In this document: positions 35,528-46,798 of the stretch, one piece after another
Position numbering within the stretch: position 1 is the first letter of the stretch
How the letters are laid out: every line of letters starts with the position of its first letter
Notes under the pieces: generated by a model
What the model saw: only the letters and a program-made list of their open reading frames with translations
What the model was told of the DNA's origin: nothing
Database searches by the model: none
Translations under genes and position numbers: made by a program
DNA from: Aphanomyces cochlioides
Lineage: Eukaryota; Oomycota; Saprolegniomycetes; Saprolegniales; Verrucalvaceae
Reading direction: 5' to 3'
Assembly (NCBI GenBank): GCA_019828595.1
Contig: JAHQRK010000004.1
Coordinates: 3,472,001 to 3,536,000, forward strand
Length of the DNA stretch: 64,000 nucleotides

Positions 35528-35976
35528 CAAATCGCAAAGTGAGCAATTGACTTGTATCCGAATGAAATAGATATCTATCCGGCTAGTGTAGGGGCGAAAG
35601 TGCAAAATCGACGATTCTGTTTGCCACTACACTATCCCGTCTTGCCGAAAGTGTCCAAGTCTAGTGTACGGGTAGTGTATGGATAAACTGCAAAATCTCT
35701 CTATTATACTGACGTTAGACTTCGCTATTTCTGTTCTGGGCAAGCAAGATGAACACAGAGAGACTTGTGTCATCGGGACATCGGTGCTGTTTGAATAAAT
35801 ATATTGGACATCCTGTGAAATTTTATATAATTTTTTGAGGCTGTTTACAAAAATCCATATATCCTCATATCCGGACATACTCAAATCAAGATAAAACAGT
35901 GTAGCATTTTTTGCGGACCAGAGTAGTACATTTTATTGAGAAAATTTATTATAATTTAAATTGTCCTATTGTCGTT

Positions 35977-36249
35977 TTTGTCCAAAACTGGAAATTTGAG
36001 ATGTTTTGAAAATGTTTCAAATAATTGACGCATACACTATTTAAAGTTTATGCAAACATATTCTTATACTGTACTGCCCTCCATCGTGACCATTAAATAG
36101 TGTAATTTCAAACGTTTGAAATATTTGAAAACATGTTCGAAACATTCAATTTCTTTTCACTTGAAATTTGTATGCGTCAATTGTTGCATCAATTTGCTTG
36201 CGTCAAAATTTATTCCGCACGACTCAAGTTTTTTATTAAAACCACAATA
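35977..36249. repeat. dispersed repeat, copy B (273 bp)
   Basis: Same strand and length as 4686-4958, about 94% identical by eye. It contains a perfect 16-bp palindrome TTTCAAACGTTTGAAA (copy A differs by one base) and the inverted pair CACTATTTAA / TTAAATAGTG. It starts 50 bp after the right end of the mariner-type element at 35926. Confidence 0.8.
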
Positions 36250-36623
36250 TTCTATTAATTTTTATTATTATTATTACTATTTTGGCCAACCAGGTTGCTC
36301 CAAAAGGTATTTGGAGTTGCTCCAAGCCAAAGGGGGTGCATGAGCCAAATGGCGCAAGTGCGTGGAAGCTGGAGAGATAGAGAGAGGACCTTGATTACCG
36401 CCTTCTTGGCAGCACTTTGCGAACAGAATGGCCTGCCGTCATAATATGTCTAAAAGTACAATGAAATTCTCGCAGAGCTGTTGGCGTGGACATCACAGAA
36501 TGTTCTTCAATCGAGGTATTCAACTGTAACCTTGATACAAGGACAAGTTGGACAAGCAGACGACCAACGTCGTGAGTGCCTCTGCCATCTGCAGTGCCGC
36601 CAAGTCGAGAGGGCATCAAAGCA
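36250..36623. other. intergenic region upstream of the DUF4833-like gene
   Basis: Begins with a TTATTA-rich run that extends the repeat. No gene is seen. The last 150 bp should hold the promoter of the gene at 36624; no shared motif was found. Confidence 0.3.
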
Positions 36624-37643
36624 ATGAGTTGGATCTGGGGAAATGACGTGACTGTGGAGCAAGCGAATATGGTCGTTATGTCGCTGCAAGGTGAATTGGA
36701 TGAACGTCAAGCGACAATCGAAGCGTTGGTAAAAGCATTGCAAAAGGAAAAGAAAGACTACCGCGATGCACTTGTGGAAGAAGTGCACGAACTCCGTGAA
36801 CGCAAGGAAGCTCTGCAAAAAGAGCTTGATCAAATCGACGTCCTGATCGCCATGAAGACCGAGCAAATCAACTCGGGCGAAAAGGTCAAAGCGAAGAAGG
36901 CGGTTGCAGCTCCTGCGCCAACTCCAGCACCAGCAGAATCAACGTCCTCGACTGAGTCTGCTCCAGCGGAGGAAAAGAAAGAGAAGAAGAAGAAAAAGAG
37001 GTATAAGAGAGTATTTGCAACGCTAAACTATCTTTTTCTAGCCGAAAGTCTGAAGAGTCTCAAACACAGGAACCAGATCCTGAAGCGGCCTTGATATCGT
37101 TACCTTCCAACTCCGAACTCGTCAAAGTCCGCGGTGTGGATGCCAACACGGCCTTCATCATCCAACGCAGCAATGTACGATGAAGTTTCCATGAAAGGGT
37201 GGGTTATCACGAATCATCTTTAGAATGCGAACACAGTTGTGTACAAAGGCAACATTTTGTCCAACAACACCTTGGACTCCAATTCGCCACTCCACGTCTA
37301 TTGGATCATGTACGCCCTGCCTGGACCTCCATTCCCAACGGAGGAACTCAATGTTATCGAGCGCAATACGGCATATGGCGCGACAGCTACGGCACGGCCA
37401 GGAACCTCGAACGAATACGACGTCGTGCTGGCTTCACTCAAGGACCGTAGCATTGTTCTCTTCGTGGACGACAGACACAACGTGCGTGCTCGGACAACAA
37501 TCAACGGTCGCGCCAATGTCTACTTGGAGCGTGTGTATGTCCAATCTACGACAAGCTGGGGCCTTCCCAAGGTAGAATTCATTGAAATCTTCGGCGTGGA
37601 TCCAGCAACTCATGAAGAAGTGTACGAAAAGAAAATCCCGTAA
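36624..37643 (+). CDS. coiled-coil protein with C-terminal DUF4833-like domain (309 aa)
   Basis: Exons 36624-37000, 37042-37174 and 37224-37643, in frame. Residues 10-90 form a heptad-rich coiled coil (MSLQGELDERQATIEALVKA; LRERKEALQKELDQIDVLIA). An Ala/Pro/Ser linker and a poly-Lys stretch follow. The C-terminal globular half (TVVYKGNIL, SPLHVYWIMYALPGP, VVLASLKDRSIVLFVDDRHN, ARTTINGRANVYLERVYVQS) resembles the uncharacterised DUF4833 domain found in oomycetes and other protists. No signal peptide. Function unknown. The stop is 17 bp from the convergent permease gene. Confidence 0.7.
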
Positions 37644-37660
37644 TTCACATTCGTGTGCAT

Positions 37661-38818
37661 TTACACTGTCTTGCGGAGCATGGAAATGGCCGACGCTGCA
37701 AGAGTCGAGCCAAGGATGAGGCGGAGGTTATCTTGAGAGACATGCAGCGTCACAAAGTGCGAAGTGAGGCCAACACCCACGACGAGTCCAGCGCCAATTT
37801 TGAGCGCCGAGGGGAGATGCAAGGATTGTTTCTTGAGATTGTGGTATGTGGACGAAATTCCGACAGGAACGATGCCCAAAAGCGACGTGCCGATGATTTG
37901 CGCTTGAGGCATATCACTGGCAGCAGTCAAGTAAGTGGTCATCTACATGACATGAGATGAAATCAACAATGAAGAAAGTTGTACCAAGATGCCACCGCCA
38001 AGGCCACACAGCCCAGAGATGAAGCCAGATAGCGCTCCTGCAATCAAATACTTGACATTTTCTGACGCAAACGACGGCAAGTCGGCAGAGGCAGCTTCCA
38101 AGTAGGAGGAAAAAGAAGGATGATCGTTGTAGTATTGCAAATCGAGTTTCTTGGAGAGTGGCAATGGCTCTGACGGCCCATTAGCCTTCTTCATTTCCTT
38201 AATACGGTCCTTGAAGTAAATGAAAGGCACACTAATCAACATCGCACTGCCCACGACACGGCGCAGATGAACTTGGCTCAACCTACACGTCGATAAAATG
38301 AAGTCGACATGATAAATCCATACTTGTGTGCTAGTTGAACTCCAAGTTTCGTGAAGAAAACGGACGAGCATGAAACGAGCACAGCCATGGGAACATTGCA
38401 AGCACCAGCAGATAGATAATTGACCGAGCCCACGGTCGCACTGACGGTGACAGCAGCGATCGAGGTACCATTGATTGTTTGCTGGGTGAGAGATGTCCAC
38501 TTCGCCAACGTCTAATCGACAAGTGAGCATCATCACCACAGCAAGTATATCTACCGGAAGGATAACAATACCGCCACCGACGCCGGTCAATGCAGAGACA
38601 ACACCAGCAAACCCACCAGTCGCCGCGGCCGTTGCCCAAGAGAGAGCATTCGCATCTGGTTTTGCGACGGAACTGTTTTGCCGAAATGCAATCTTTCCAC
38701 CATGGGTTGTTTGTGCAGTGAAAGGCTTCAGTGGCTTCATAGATGCGCGCACAAACGCATTACGTGAATGCATTGCTTGCATGCCCCTTGCAGAGCGTAA
38801 GGCGGCATTAGTCCACAT
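37661..38818 (-). CDS. TauE/SafE-family membrane permease (343 aa)
   Basis: Exons 38555-38818, 38324-38511, 37985-38282 and 37661-37942, all in frame. The start at ATG 38818 gives an Arg/Ser/Ala-rich N-terminus (MWTNAALRSARGMQAMHSRN), likely an organellar targeting sequence. The family's two-fold signature is present: GGFAGVVSALTGVGGGIVIL in the first half and GALSGFISGLCGLGGGIL in the second, with about eight hydrophobic helices. TauE/SafE proteins export sulfite, sulfoacetate or related organic anions; the substrate here is unknown, and a mitochondrial or plastid-derived location is an inference. Divergent from the GT61 gene with 131 bp between starts. Confidence 0.85.
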
Positions 38819-38949
38819 CCTTTCCGCAGCGAGATGGATGTCAAAATGATTGTGCAATTGGACAAAATGCCTTGTTTTGATGGATCAACTAGGATCTCTC
38901 CTAGATGATCCTTGGCGATCTTCCAAATCACACAATCAATCTTGCCGCC

Positions 38950-40476
38950 ATGGCTGCGAGGAGCTCGCTGCGGCTTCAGCATCTCGTCTGGACGTTCGGC
39001 GCGTACCTCATTGTTTGGGTTGCTCTCAGCATTTCCATTCTTCATCTCCTGGAAGTGGATTATCAATCGACGCTGCCGTTCCTGTCTACGGAGCAACGAA
39101 CTCCGACACCAACAAGAGTGCATCATTCCAAGCGATCGGTCGACCAAGAGTACGAGGAGTTCTACAACTATACCAAGTGCTTTCGACAAGTGGACTATGG
39201 AATTTTGAAGTCCATCTCCCGTCAAGTCGTGTGCGATTCAAAGGGTCAAGCAACGACGATCACAAGCTTGGCAAGCAATGGCTGGAGTGATGGGTCTCTT
39301 TGGGAAGAGTTTGCGTTGGACTTCACTTCAGCTTCTGCCATAGCTCCTATCCAAGACCCAAGCGAAGAAGGTGGAGATCACGACCCCCGATATCGGCTCA
39401 CCCCATCTCGAGTACGTTGTCATTGCTCTCTTACTCCAACTGCGGCATCACTCTTGGACAAGTTTTTCCCCACCAACAACACCGTTTGGCGTTGTGACTC
39501 ACCGGTTCCGTCATCACCCAAGGACATGATTGAAACAACCGCCATTCTCGTCGCACGCAAAGATGATCACAATCCGTTTTTCCAGCTTTCGTCCATTCTC
39601 AATTGCTGGATCCTTGTCAAAAGTCTCGGACTCTCACTAGACTCCACTCAACTCTTTTTTCTCGATGATGGTGTGGCCATGGAAACTGACACACTCATGC
39701 AAAAGTTGCTAGCACCCCGCCATTCGATTCGCTACGGCAAGGACATTGTCGGCCAAACCCTTGGATTCCGTCGAGGTGTCTTTCTCCCGTTTGAGTATTC
39801 TGGTCCTCTTGTAGAGCACCTTGATGATGAGCAGTTGTGCTACGATAGCAAGATGATTGCTGATTTCCGCTCTGACATTTTTCGTACCTTTGGTCTGCCC
39901 CTTGATCCACATCCATCATTCCACAATACAAGCGACCCCAGCTCCGAATGTATTATCACAATTATATCTCGGCGTCCATACAAGGGCCGCAATGTCGCAC
40001 GCATGTGGCTCAACGAGGATAAGATCAGAGCCAGCATGATTGAAGCATATCCGATGTGCACTTTTCGATCAATTGACTTCGCAACACGACCGATTGCAGA
40101 GCAGATTGCTCTTATTGCATCAAGCCGTGTCGTAATTGGAATGCATGGAGCTGGTATGACCAACGTCGCTTTTGCTTCTCCGAACACATTCGTGATTGAA
40201 CTTTTCCCATTGTCAACCTTTCGCTTTGGCTATCGCAATCTATGTCAATACCTTGACCTCCATTATATTGAAGTTCGAGACGGTGTTGACTCAGAATGGC
40301 CAGAATTCCACAAGACAATTTCGGAGCGGAAGTGGTTTCAAACGTTCGATCTTGTCATGAAGGTTGTCTTGAACGCTGACGAGAGGCTACGTTTCGACGA
40401 GCGTCATACCATTCAACGTAGAATCCACCGGAATCACATATTACGTCTCGAGGAATCTGCACATAACCCATTGTGA
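38950..40476 (+). CDS. GT61-family (DUF563) glycosyltransferase, type II membrane protein (508 aa)
   Basis: Intronless. ATG 38950 was preferred to 38905 because a short basic tail (MAARSSLRLQ) then precedes the signal anchor (VWTFGAYLIVWVALSISILH). The lumenal domain holds the DUF563/GT61 core: IRYGKDIVGQTLGFRRGVFL, a central RPYKGRNVAR, ASSRVVIGMHGAGMTNVAFA with the typical GxHGA(G)xxN motif, then FVIELFPL and YIEVRDG. It is a Golgi enzyme adding a sugar (xylose, arabinose or GlcNAc in known members) to glycans or cell-wall polymers; the donor is not predictable. Single-exon structure is unusual among its neighbours. Confidence 0.85.
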   Translation: MAARSSLRLQHLVWTFGAYLIVWVALSISILHLLEVDYQSTLPFLSTEQRTPTPTRVHHSKRSVDQEYEEFYNYTKCFRQVDYGILKSISRQVVCDSKGQATTITSLASNGWSDGSLWEEFALDFTSASAIAPIQDPSEEGGDHDPRYRLTPSRVRCHCSLTPTAASLLDKFFPTNNTVWRCDSPVPSSPKDMIETTAILVARKDDHNPFFQLSSILNCWILVKSLGLSLDSTQLFFLDDGVAMETDTLMQKLLAPRHSIRYGKDIVGQTLGFRRGVFLPFEYSGPLVEHLDDEQLCYDSKMIADFRSDIFRTFGLPLDPHPSFHNTSDPSSECIITIISRRPYKGRNVARMWLNEDKIRASMIEAYPMCTFRSIDFATRPIAEQIALIASSRVVIGMHGAGMTNVAFASPNTFVIELFPLSTFRFGYRNLCQYLDLHYIEVRDGVDSEWPEFHKTISERKWFQTFDLVMKVVLNADERLRFDERHTIQRRIHRNHILRLEESAHNPL

Positions 40477-40783
40477 GTCAATTTCTGCAAATTGTTTCGC
40501 TTGCAACTGCCTCTTGGAATCATCTTTACCGTTTGTATTCGAGAGCTCCACCCACTCATAGGAGCACGGAAATAGTTGAAGGTCAAATTGTACTTTCTTG
40601 TTCTCTCCACAGCTCAATGGGAAATGTCTTGCGCACTTCTTGGCAAATTGAAAAATGACGCGAAAACGTTTCGATTTTCAAATAATCAATTTTGATTGGT
40701 AGAAAGTTTGTGAAATGAGCCAATCAATATCTTTTATTGATATCCTCGACGATTGGCGTTCAATCTTCAAATTGTCATTGAGG

Positions 40784-41450
<667 letters not shown>

Positions 41451-41455
41451 GTAAC

Positions 41456-42903
41456 TTAGCCATTTTCAGGGTGAACTTTCTTGGCAAGGACTGTTGACGC
41501 ATTTGCATCGAGACGCAGGAGGCGATCAAGGTCCAGCTGGTCAAAACCACTTGCACGAACTGTCTGGTGGTTTCGACCGTGCTCGAAGCTCGATTTGCCT
41601 TGCTTGTGATACGTTGCGTGGAGGCTTGACTTTCTTTCTGGTCGTATTGGTGGTGCAGACATGCCTTGACAACATGGTCAGAACAATATGTATCACTCCT
41701 TGGAAGAATACCTCGCTCAGCTTTGCGCTCGTCCAGCTCCCGTCGTTTGGCTGTCGATGCGACGAAGAGCTTCTTGGTTGCTTTGGCCGACTTGTCGATG
41801 GCAAGTGGATCGACCTACACGTCAAGATCAATGGTGGAGAATAGGAGGTACGTACTGCCTGCGTTGGCTTGACATGCGGCAATCCCTTGATACGATCCTC
41901 ATGGAAGATCTTGTCCTTGGTGAAACTACTGCCGAGTGGCTCTTTGAAGCGCAAGTCGTACTGCACATCGCACGACGTCAGACAAATATCCGCGGCGTCC
42001 TTTGATCACCTTCTCCATCAAGACAGCATCCTGCTTGCCGTTTGGATCTTGGGAGAACTTGATGATTGCATCGGTCCATTTGACGTTCTGTGGAATGCGA
42101 GCGCCAGCAGTCGACGGACGATATGCCATGGCGGTGATCTTCTCTGGAAAGTTTGTTTTCTTGGCATGCTTCTCCATCACGTCTTGAATCTATCCAAGTG
42201 CATCACTTCCACACAGCCAAGATCTCTCCAACCGTGACAGTCCGCGTCTTGCTGCCATCAAACTTGAGCTCCTCGTGAAGAGTCCGGTTCATCTTGACTC
42301 GGTTCGACGCAGCTATCATTGCCGATGGATCGTCGACGTAGCCGGGCTCTTTCTTCCACCACGACTCGGCAGGGTCCACGGGATGTTTGCTTTGCTCCTC
42401 GTGGAGCTCTTGGAACATTTTGTTCATCAGGAGGCGTTCTTGCTTCCTGTCTTGGAGCACATCCGACCGCGTGCGTCCTGTTGAGCGCTTCTTCTTTTCA
42501 GCCGGCGGCGGTGGCAGAACGTGGATTTCAGCCGCTTGGTTGTTGTTGGCCAATCTATAAACGTACTCGAGAGTTTGTAGATTGGCCTCACGTCGAGCCA
42601 TGCGCAGCGCAGTCCGCGTATTTGTCGATGACGGTTGTTCCTCCATCTCAAATGCAATATGATCGGTCCTTGCATCGACATTGGAATCGCGCTGTGGCCG
42701 TGGATGCATGACTCCCGACATGACGTATCGGCGGCCATGCGCTTTCGTCCCCTTGTTGTCTCCTCCAAACGTCGACGCGACGCGGAGATTCTCAGCACGC
42801 CGTGAGAGCACAAGGTCTGCTTTGGTTCTGAATGCAGGCTACGGAGAAAACCCCTTACAACATGGATACACGACGAGGAAACTTGCCTCGTGCAACCACG
42901 CAT
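41456..42903 (-). CDS. unknown charged protein; one unexplained +1 frameshift
   Basis: Start at ATG 42903 (MRGCTRQVSSSCIHV), short intron, then PAFRTKADLVLSRRAENLRV. Further exons give LRMARREANLQTLEYVYRLA, PVDPAESWWKKEPGYVDDPS, HEELKFDGSKTRTVTVGEIL, IPQNVKWTDAIIKFSQDPNG. Near 42003 the frame must slip by one base (…MEKVIK to DAADICLTSCDVQYDLRFKE) with no usable intron between. Downstream exons (KATKKLFVASTAKRRELDER; ASGFDQLDLDRLLRLDANAS) end at 41456. Basic and helical, no membrane segment. I do not recognise the family. The slip could be a sequence error, a recent mutation or programmed frameshifting. Confidence 0.6.
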
Positions 42904-45900
42904 GAGTTGGCATCACTTCCACCTGCGGTGGATCCACCGCCATGACGCTCGTTGCTCGTCTTTTATGCGAGCGAGCGTTATTTTTAGCCGCGGCCGAGCC
43001 AACATGTCGACGTCTAGTGTGTGTTGACGATCAAACACCGAGCAAATGCCAGGAACAACACATGATGGGCGCAATGCAAACCCATCTCGGAGCATCAAGC
43101 AGCGCGAACTAATCTCCCAGAGTGCGAAGCGGGTGCTGTAGGAGACACAACGAGGCGAAAAATCTCCTTGGATAAGTTATCCATGCGACTGTGTGGTGGG
43201 CCACGGTCCGCATGAAACGGCATCAAAGCTCCAGCGCAAAGTATGCACGAGCGTGAGTGTCGTTGGCGTCGGGAAGAATCGTGTACTGATAGAGGGAGAT
43301 GCTCAATGTAGCACACAGAGTAAGAGTCCAACTGCTTCCTTCGACAAGACAACACCAACGTCCGATCCCTCGGGCTACCTCAAGAACCACTGTGTCCCCA
43401 ACTCAAGCGTTGAACAGGATGGGCTTCTTTACATGCTTTTCTCGGCAAGACTTCATATGCTTGTAGTAGGACGTGCTTTAGCTTTGCGCTGTCGAGGACG
43501 GACGATCGAGCATTGGATGGTTGTCGTGGACGCTTTGGCAGAGGTCGTGCGATGCAAGTGAGAGGAGGAAATGGCGCGCCTACCGTGGGCTTTACAGTGC
43601 CATGGTACAGACAGGCACTCTTGCACGTCAACGTTGTCGAGATATTCAGTCGCTGACGCCATTGACTTGGAACGACATGGCATGACATGGCAACTGTGGT
43701 CGGCGATCGAACCGTATTCGCGTCGGCGCCGAAGGAACTTCCACGATTGTGCTATAAAATGTCGTTCACTTCACAGCGCCAACTCTGCAAACACGTGTGA
43801 GCGTCGCCGTTGGACTCCTCCCAAATCCCCCTCAAGCAAAGAGATACGACCACACATGCGTACTCTCTCCACTTGTCAACGCAAAGACCATGACGAGCAT
43901 CTCTACCCAGGTTGCTATCTCTACAGCCTTGTCGTCGCCAAGAGAGAGAGATCGTCACGGTAAGGACGCGCGACACACAAGTACAGCAATCATCCTCCTT
44001 CAAAAGAATGAGTTATCGGCCGTCTGTGACATCCATATGGACTACCTCAAGGTCAGTCGACGGATTTCGCGGCCGCGGCACTCTCTCTCGGTGAAATCGT
44101 CGTTTGATTTGTTCGCAAGCTTCCTCTTCTCATTGAAAAAAAGTGCGAGCGTTGGATGCAAGCGATGGTTACTTTCCCCAATCCATCAGAGGCGGAGGAC
44201 GCGGCTCCAACTCTCCATCCTCTTTCCTCTCTCCTTGCGACGAGCCACTCCGTTCTTGTCACTCAAACAAGGAGTCGCTGCACCGTACTTGGAACAAACC
44301 ACGCTGCTGCACCATCAGAGAGCAGGAGAGAGCTCGACGATCGTCAACGACGATGGACGGACGTGGGTCATGTAATCACTCCGTCATCCTCGCGGTCGGT
44401 TCTCTCCCATGACAAACCAAGTGTCGGAGCATTTTCAATGGGTTTGTCGAGCTTGGAAACCATAAAGTTGGGTGTTTGCCGCGCATCTGTTGGGGTCGGC
44501 GGTGGGATCTGGTGTTTGTCGTCAACAGTGCTACAGTTGTGCTGCGACTGCTGTTGCTTTCGTTCGTCGCGTACTCACTTGTCGGAAGAAAGGACGCGTT
44601 CCGACTCCTCCATGCGCTTCCAACTCCACGGGACCGTCTTCAGGCTCGAGTCATTGGGCATTTTCAATGAAATCCCATGGAGAAGGAGGTCGGTCTACAA
44701 ATCGACGAGTCCCCTCGAGAGTGTGTTGAGTCCAAGGCGCGTGAAAGACGCGTCCGAGTGGTGTGTCTAAACGCAAACGACATCCACGGCTTCTATTTTT
44801 CACCTACTAAACCATCGGTGGCGTTGGAATTTCGACGCGCCGTGGCCACGGCCGAATTGTCGCCATGGTCGAGGAACTCCAAGGCCTAAATGGAACTTTT
44901 TCATTGGATTGGCAGTGGATGTTGGTTCATGCAAAGAACTTTCCTGGTTGTCGGATTGACACGAGAGAGTGCTGCTTGCGAAACAAAGTGCGACTTGTTT
45001 GACATGTACAGTCGGGCGAGTCTTCCCAAGACATGCATCGTTAGGTCACGCGTGGCCACATGGAGCGACTTGACAGCCATTCCCAACTCCTCTCGACCTT
45101 GACAACTCAATAGCAGTGGGACAATACGCATGCTAATTTTCTGCAAGATGAGCGAATCAACCGCATTGCGTCGTGACATGTGAACATTCTCTCATCGGAC
45201 GGACGCATCCGTCGTCCAATGTCTCTAGAGACACATCGCTCAACTAGGTCTAAGGCTGTGTCGAGAGGTAGATTGGCTCGAAAACGCTCTTTTTCACGGA
45301 TTGATTCGACGTCGCGATGTTGCACACTCGTGTCCACGTCTTGCCTACAGAGGCGGCAGTGGCCCCCAACGCGGCGGGAGCTGCGAACAATCCTGCAGTA
45401 TATCATCCCACTCTAAACATGTCAAACCCCACCACGACGATGGGCTTGGGACACCATCCTGTCGTGAAGCAGCTGGAGAGTACCTCAGCCGCAACACCAT
45501 CGACTGACATCTTTCATGGGTGCAAAGGCAGTTCTGTACAGAGCGAGAGAGACAGTCTTCCAACCTACGCTTCGCGCGCGGTGGGTGCCGAGAGAGGGTC
45601 GATATATATCAACGCTGCATGGGCCTTTCCTTTGCAACAAACAGACATTTGTCTTCTTCCCTTCAACATTGCCGGAAGGAGCAGATGGCATGCGCCGCCG
45701 CCGGCTGCTCGCGTCAAGAATTGGTTGTACATGGCGAGCCACATGGTCGACTGGCCACAGTGGCGCTTGTAAAAATTCAGAATCGAGTTTCTTAGAGTGG
45801 CATCATCTTGGCCCTTGGGATAAAATATACTAGGAGTTTGTATACTGGACGATTAAATTTCGGGTCGTGGGGGGCTGAAAAAAGACGCGGCGAGCTTTCC

Positions 45901-45944
45901 GAGCGGTCAATATTCAATTTTCCACCTTCCCCTCACAAGCATCC
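42904..45944. other. 3 kb region with no recognised gene, only orphan ORFs
   Basis: Higher in G+C than the transposon blocks. Long open frames exist, e.g. plus 43797-44375 (192 aa), plus 44156-44770 (204 aa), plus 45317-45772 (151 aa, with ANNPAVYHPTLNMSNPTTTM). They overlap in different frames, have no domain or signal peptide I recognise, and compete with open minus-strand frames. Splicing could join some; I could not make a convincing model. It could be long UTR, decayed genes or fast-evolving lineage-specific genes. Confidence 0.35.
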
Positions 45945-46442
45945 ATGGTTGCTGTATCCAAGTCGACTCTATTGGTCTCGGACGAGTCGGGCAAATGCCG
46001 ATACAAGACAGGCAAATGCATGAACGATCGCTCGTTTAAGCGCAACGGACAGTACCATCAACTGTGCTTGTTTCACCGAGAAAAGGCGAACCGTATCCAG
46101 CGCAAGTTTGACCGCCAGAAGCGCTCGATTGCCAAGGAAAACAAATCGAACCAAAAGTCGACCGACAACGCCAAAGTGCTCGAGACGACACTCTCGTTTG
46201 GAAACCACCGTGACGTCGAGTTCTTCTCCGACACCGATTCGTGCGACGGACGCCTCTCGGTCGACTCGTGCGACGGTCTTTTCAAGGACGATATCTGGAG
46301 CAGCCCGATCTCGGACCACGGCATCTCGATCAAGTTGGAGCACATTGGCGATCCTGAACCCGTGCCAGTCAACTCCCCAGTCACGCATCAAGGTCGTCTC
46401 TCGGTCGACGAGATTGACTTCCTCTGCTCCGCCATGTTTTAG
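45945..46442 (+). CDS. oomycete-type Cys/His-cluster protein (165 aa)
   Basis: One exon from ATG 45945. Near the N-terminus is C-x6-C followed by basic residues and C-x2-H: GKCRYKTGKCMNDRSFKRNG then YHQLCLFHREKANRIQRKFD. I know this short cluster plus basic helix as a recurrent module of uncharacterised oomycete proteins; it could bind zinc and nucleic acid. The rest is acidic and Ser/Asp-rich (SDTDSCDGRLSVDSCDG) and ends LSVDEIDFLCSAMF, which resembles an activation or docking tail. A role as transcriptional regulator is a guess. No intron. Confidence 0.65.
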   Translation: MVAVSKSTLLVSDESGKCRYKTGKCMNDRSFKRNGQYHQLCLFHREKANRIQRKFDRQKRSIAKENKSNQKSTDNAKVLETTLSFGNHRDVEFFSDTDSCDGRLSVDSCDGLFKDDIWSSPISDHGISIKLEHIGDPEPVPVNSPVTHQGRLSVDEIDFLCSAMF

Positions 46443-46798
46443 ACGACGTGAGCCTCAACCTCTCCCCCTATCACACTCCCCTGTACCATACCCCTCCTCG
46501 ATGTAGTTTTGTTGTGCCGTCGTGTCCTTTGAACCCTAAGTTAAGTTGATGTTCCATTGTGAATTTGATGTATTCTCGGTCCTCTGCACCGCGTGAGGGC
46601 GCCAAAGGATCACTCGACGTCGTCGTAATGGACCTCTTACATGCACCCTATGTAGTACGACTATGTCGACGGTAGTGACGACGTCAATTACACGACGCAG
46701 CCAGCGTGACTGCATGAAGAACGATCCAGTCCGAGAGTCCAACACCCGCCGCGATTTGTAGATGCGTTGCACACGCGATTGTTGGATTGTATCATTGT
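46443..46798. other. 3'-to-3' spacer between convergent genes
   Basis: 356 bp between the stops at 46442 and 46799. No gene is seen; presumably both 3' UTRs. Confidence 0.4.

Larger units (their letters stand above)
33538..35702. mobile_element. PIF/Harbinger transposon (2165 bp)
   Basis: TIRs: AGAGAGGTTTTGCA at 33538 and, as inverted complement, AGAGAGATTTTGCA ending at 35702. Similarity (…CCGTGCACT / CCGTACACT) runs about 45 bp with scattered changes. A 3-bp target duplication, ATT, flanks it (33535-33537; 35703-35705). It encodes a Myb/SANT-like protein (plus) and a DDE nuclease (minus), convergent with 12 bp between stops, the classical two-gene Harbinger content. It sits inside the mariner-type element 33099-35926. 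Confidence 0.85.
33099..35926. mobile_element. non-autonomous mariner-type element split by a Harbinger insertion
   Basis: Ends are TA-flanked (33097-33098; 35927-35928) with TIR CTACTCTGGTCCG at the left and its inverted complement at the right. Similarity continues to about GCTACA. The first 12 bp are identical to MLE1. Without the 2.2 kb Harbinger element only about 660 bp remain, with no mariner transposase, so it would depend on an MLE1-type transposase in trans. Confidence 0.75.
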
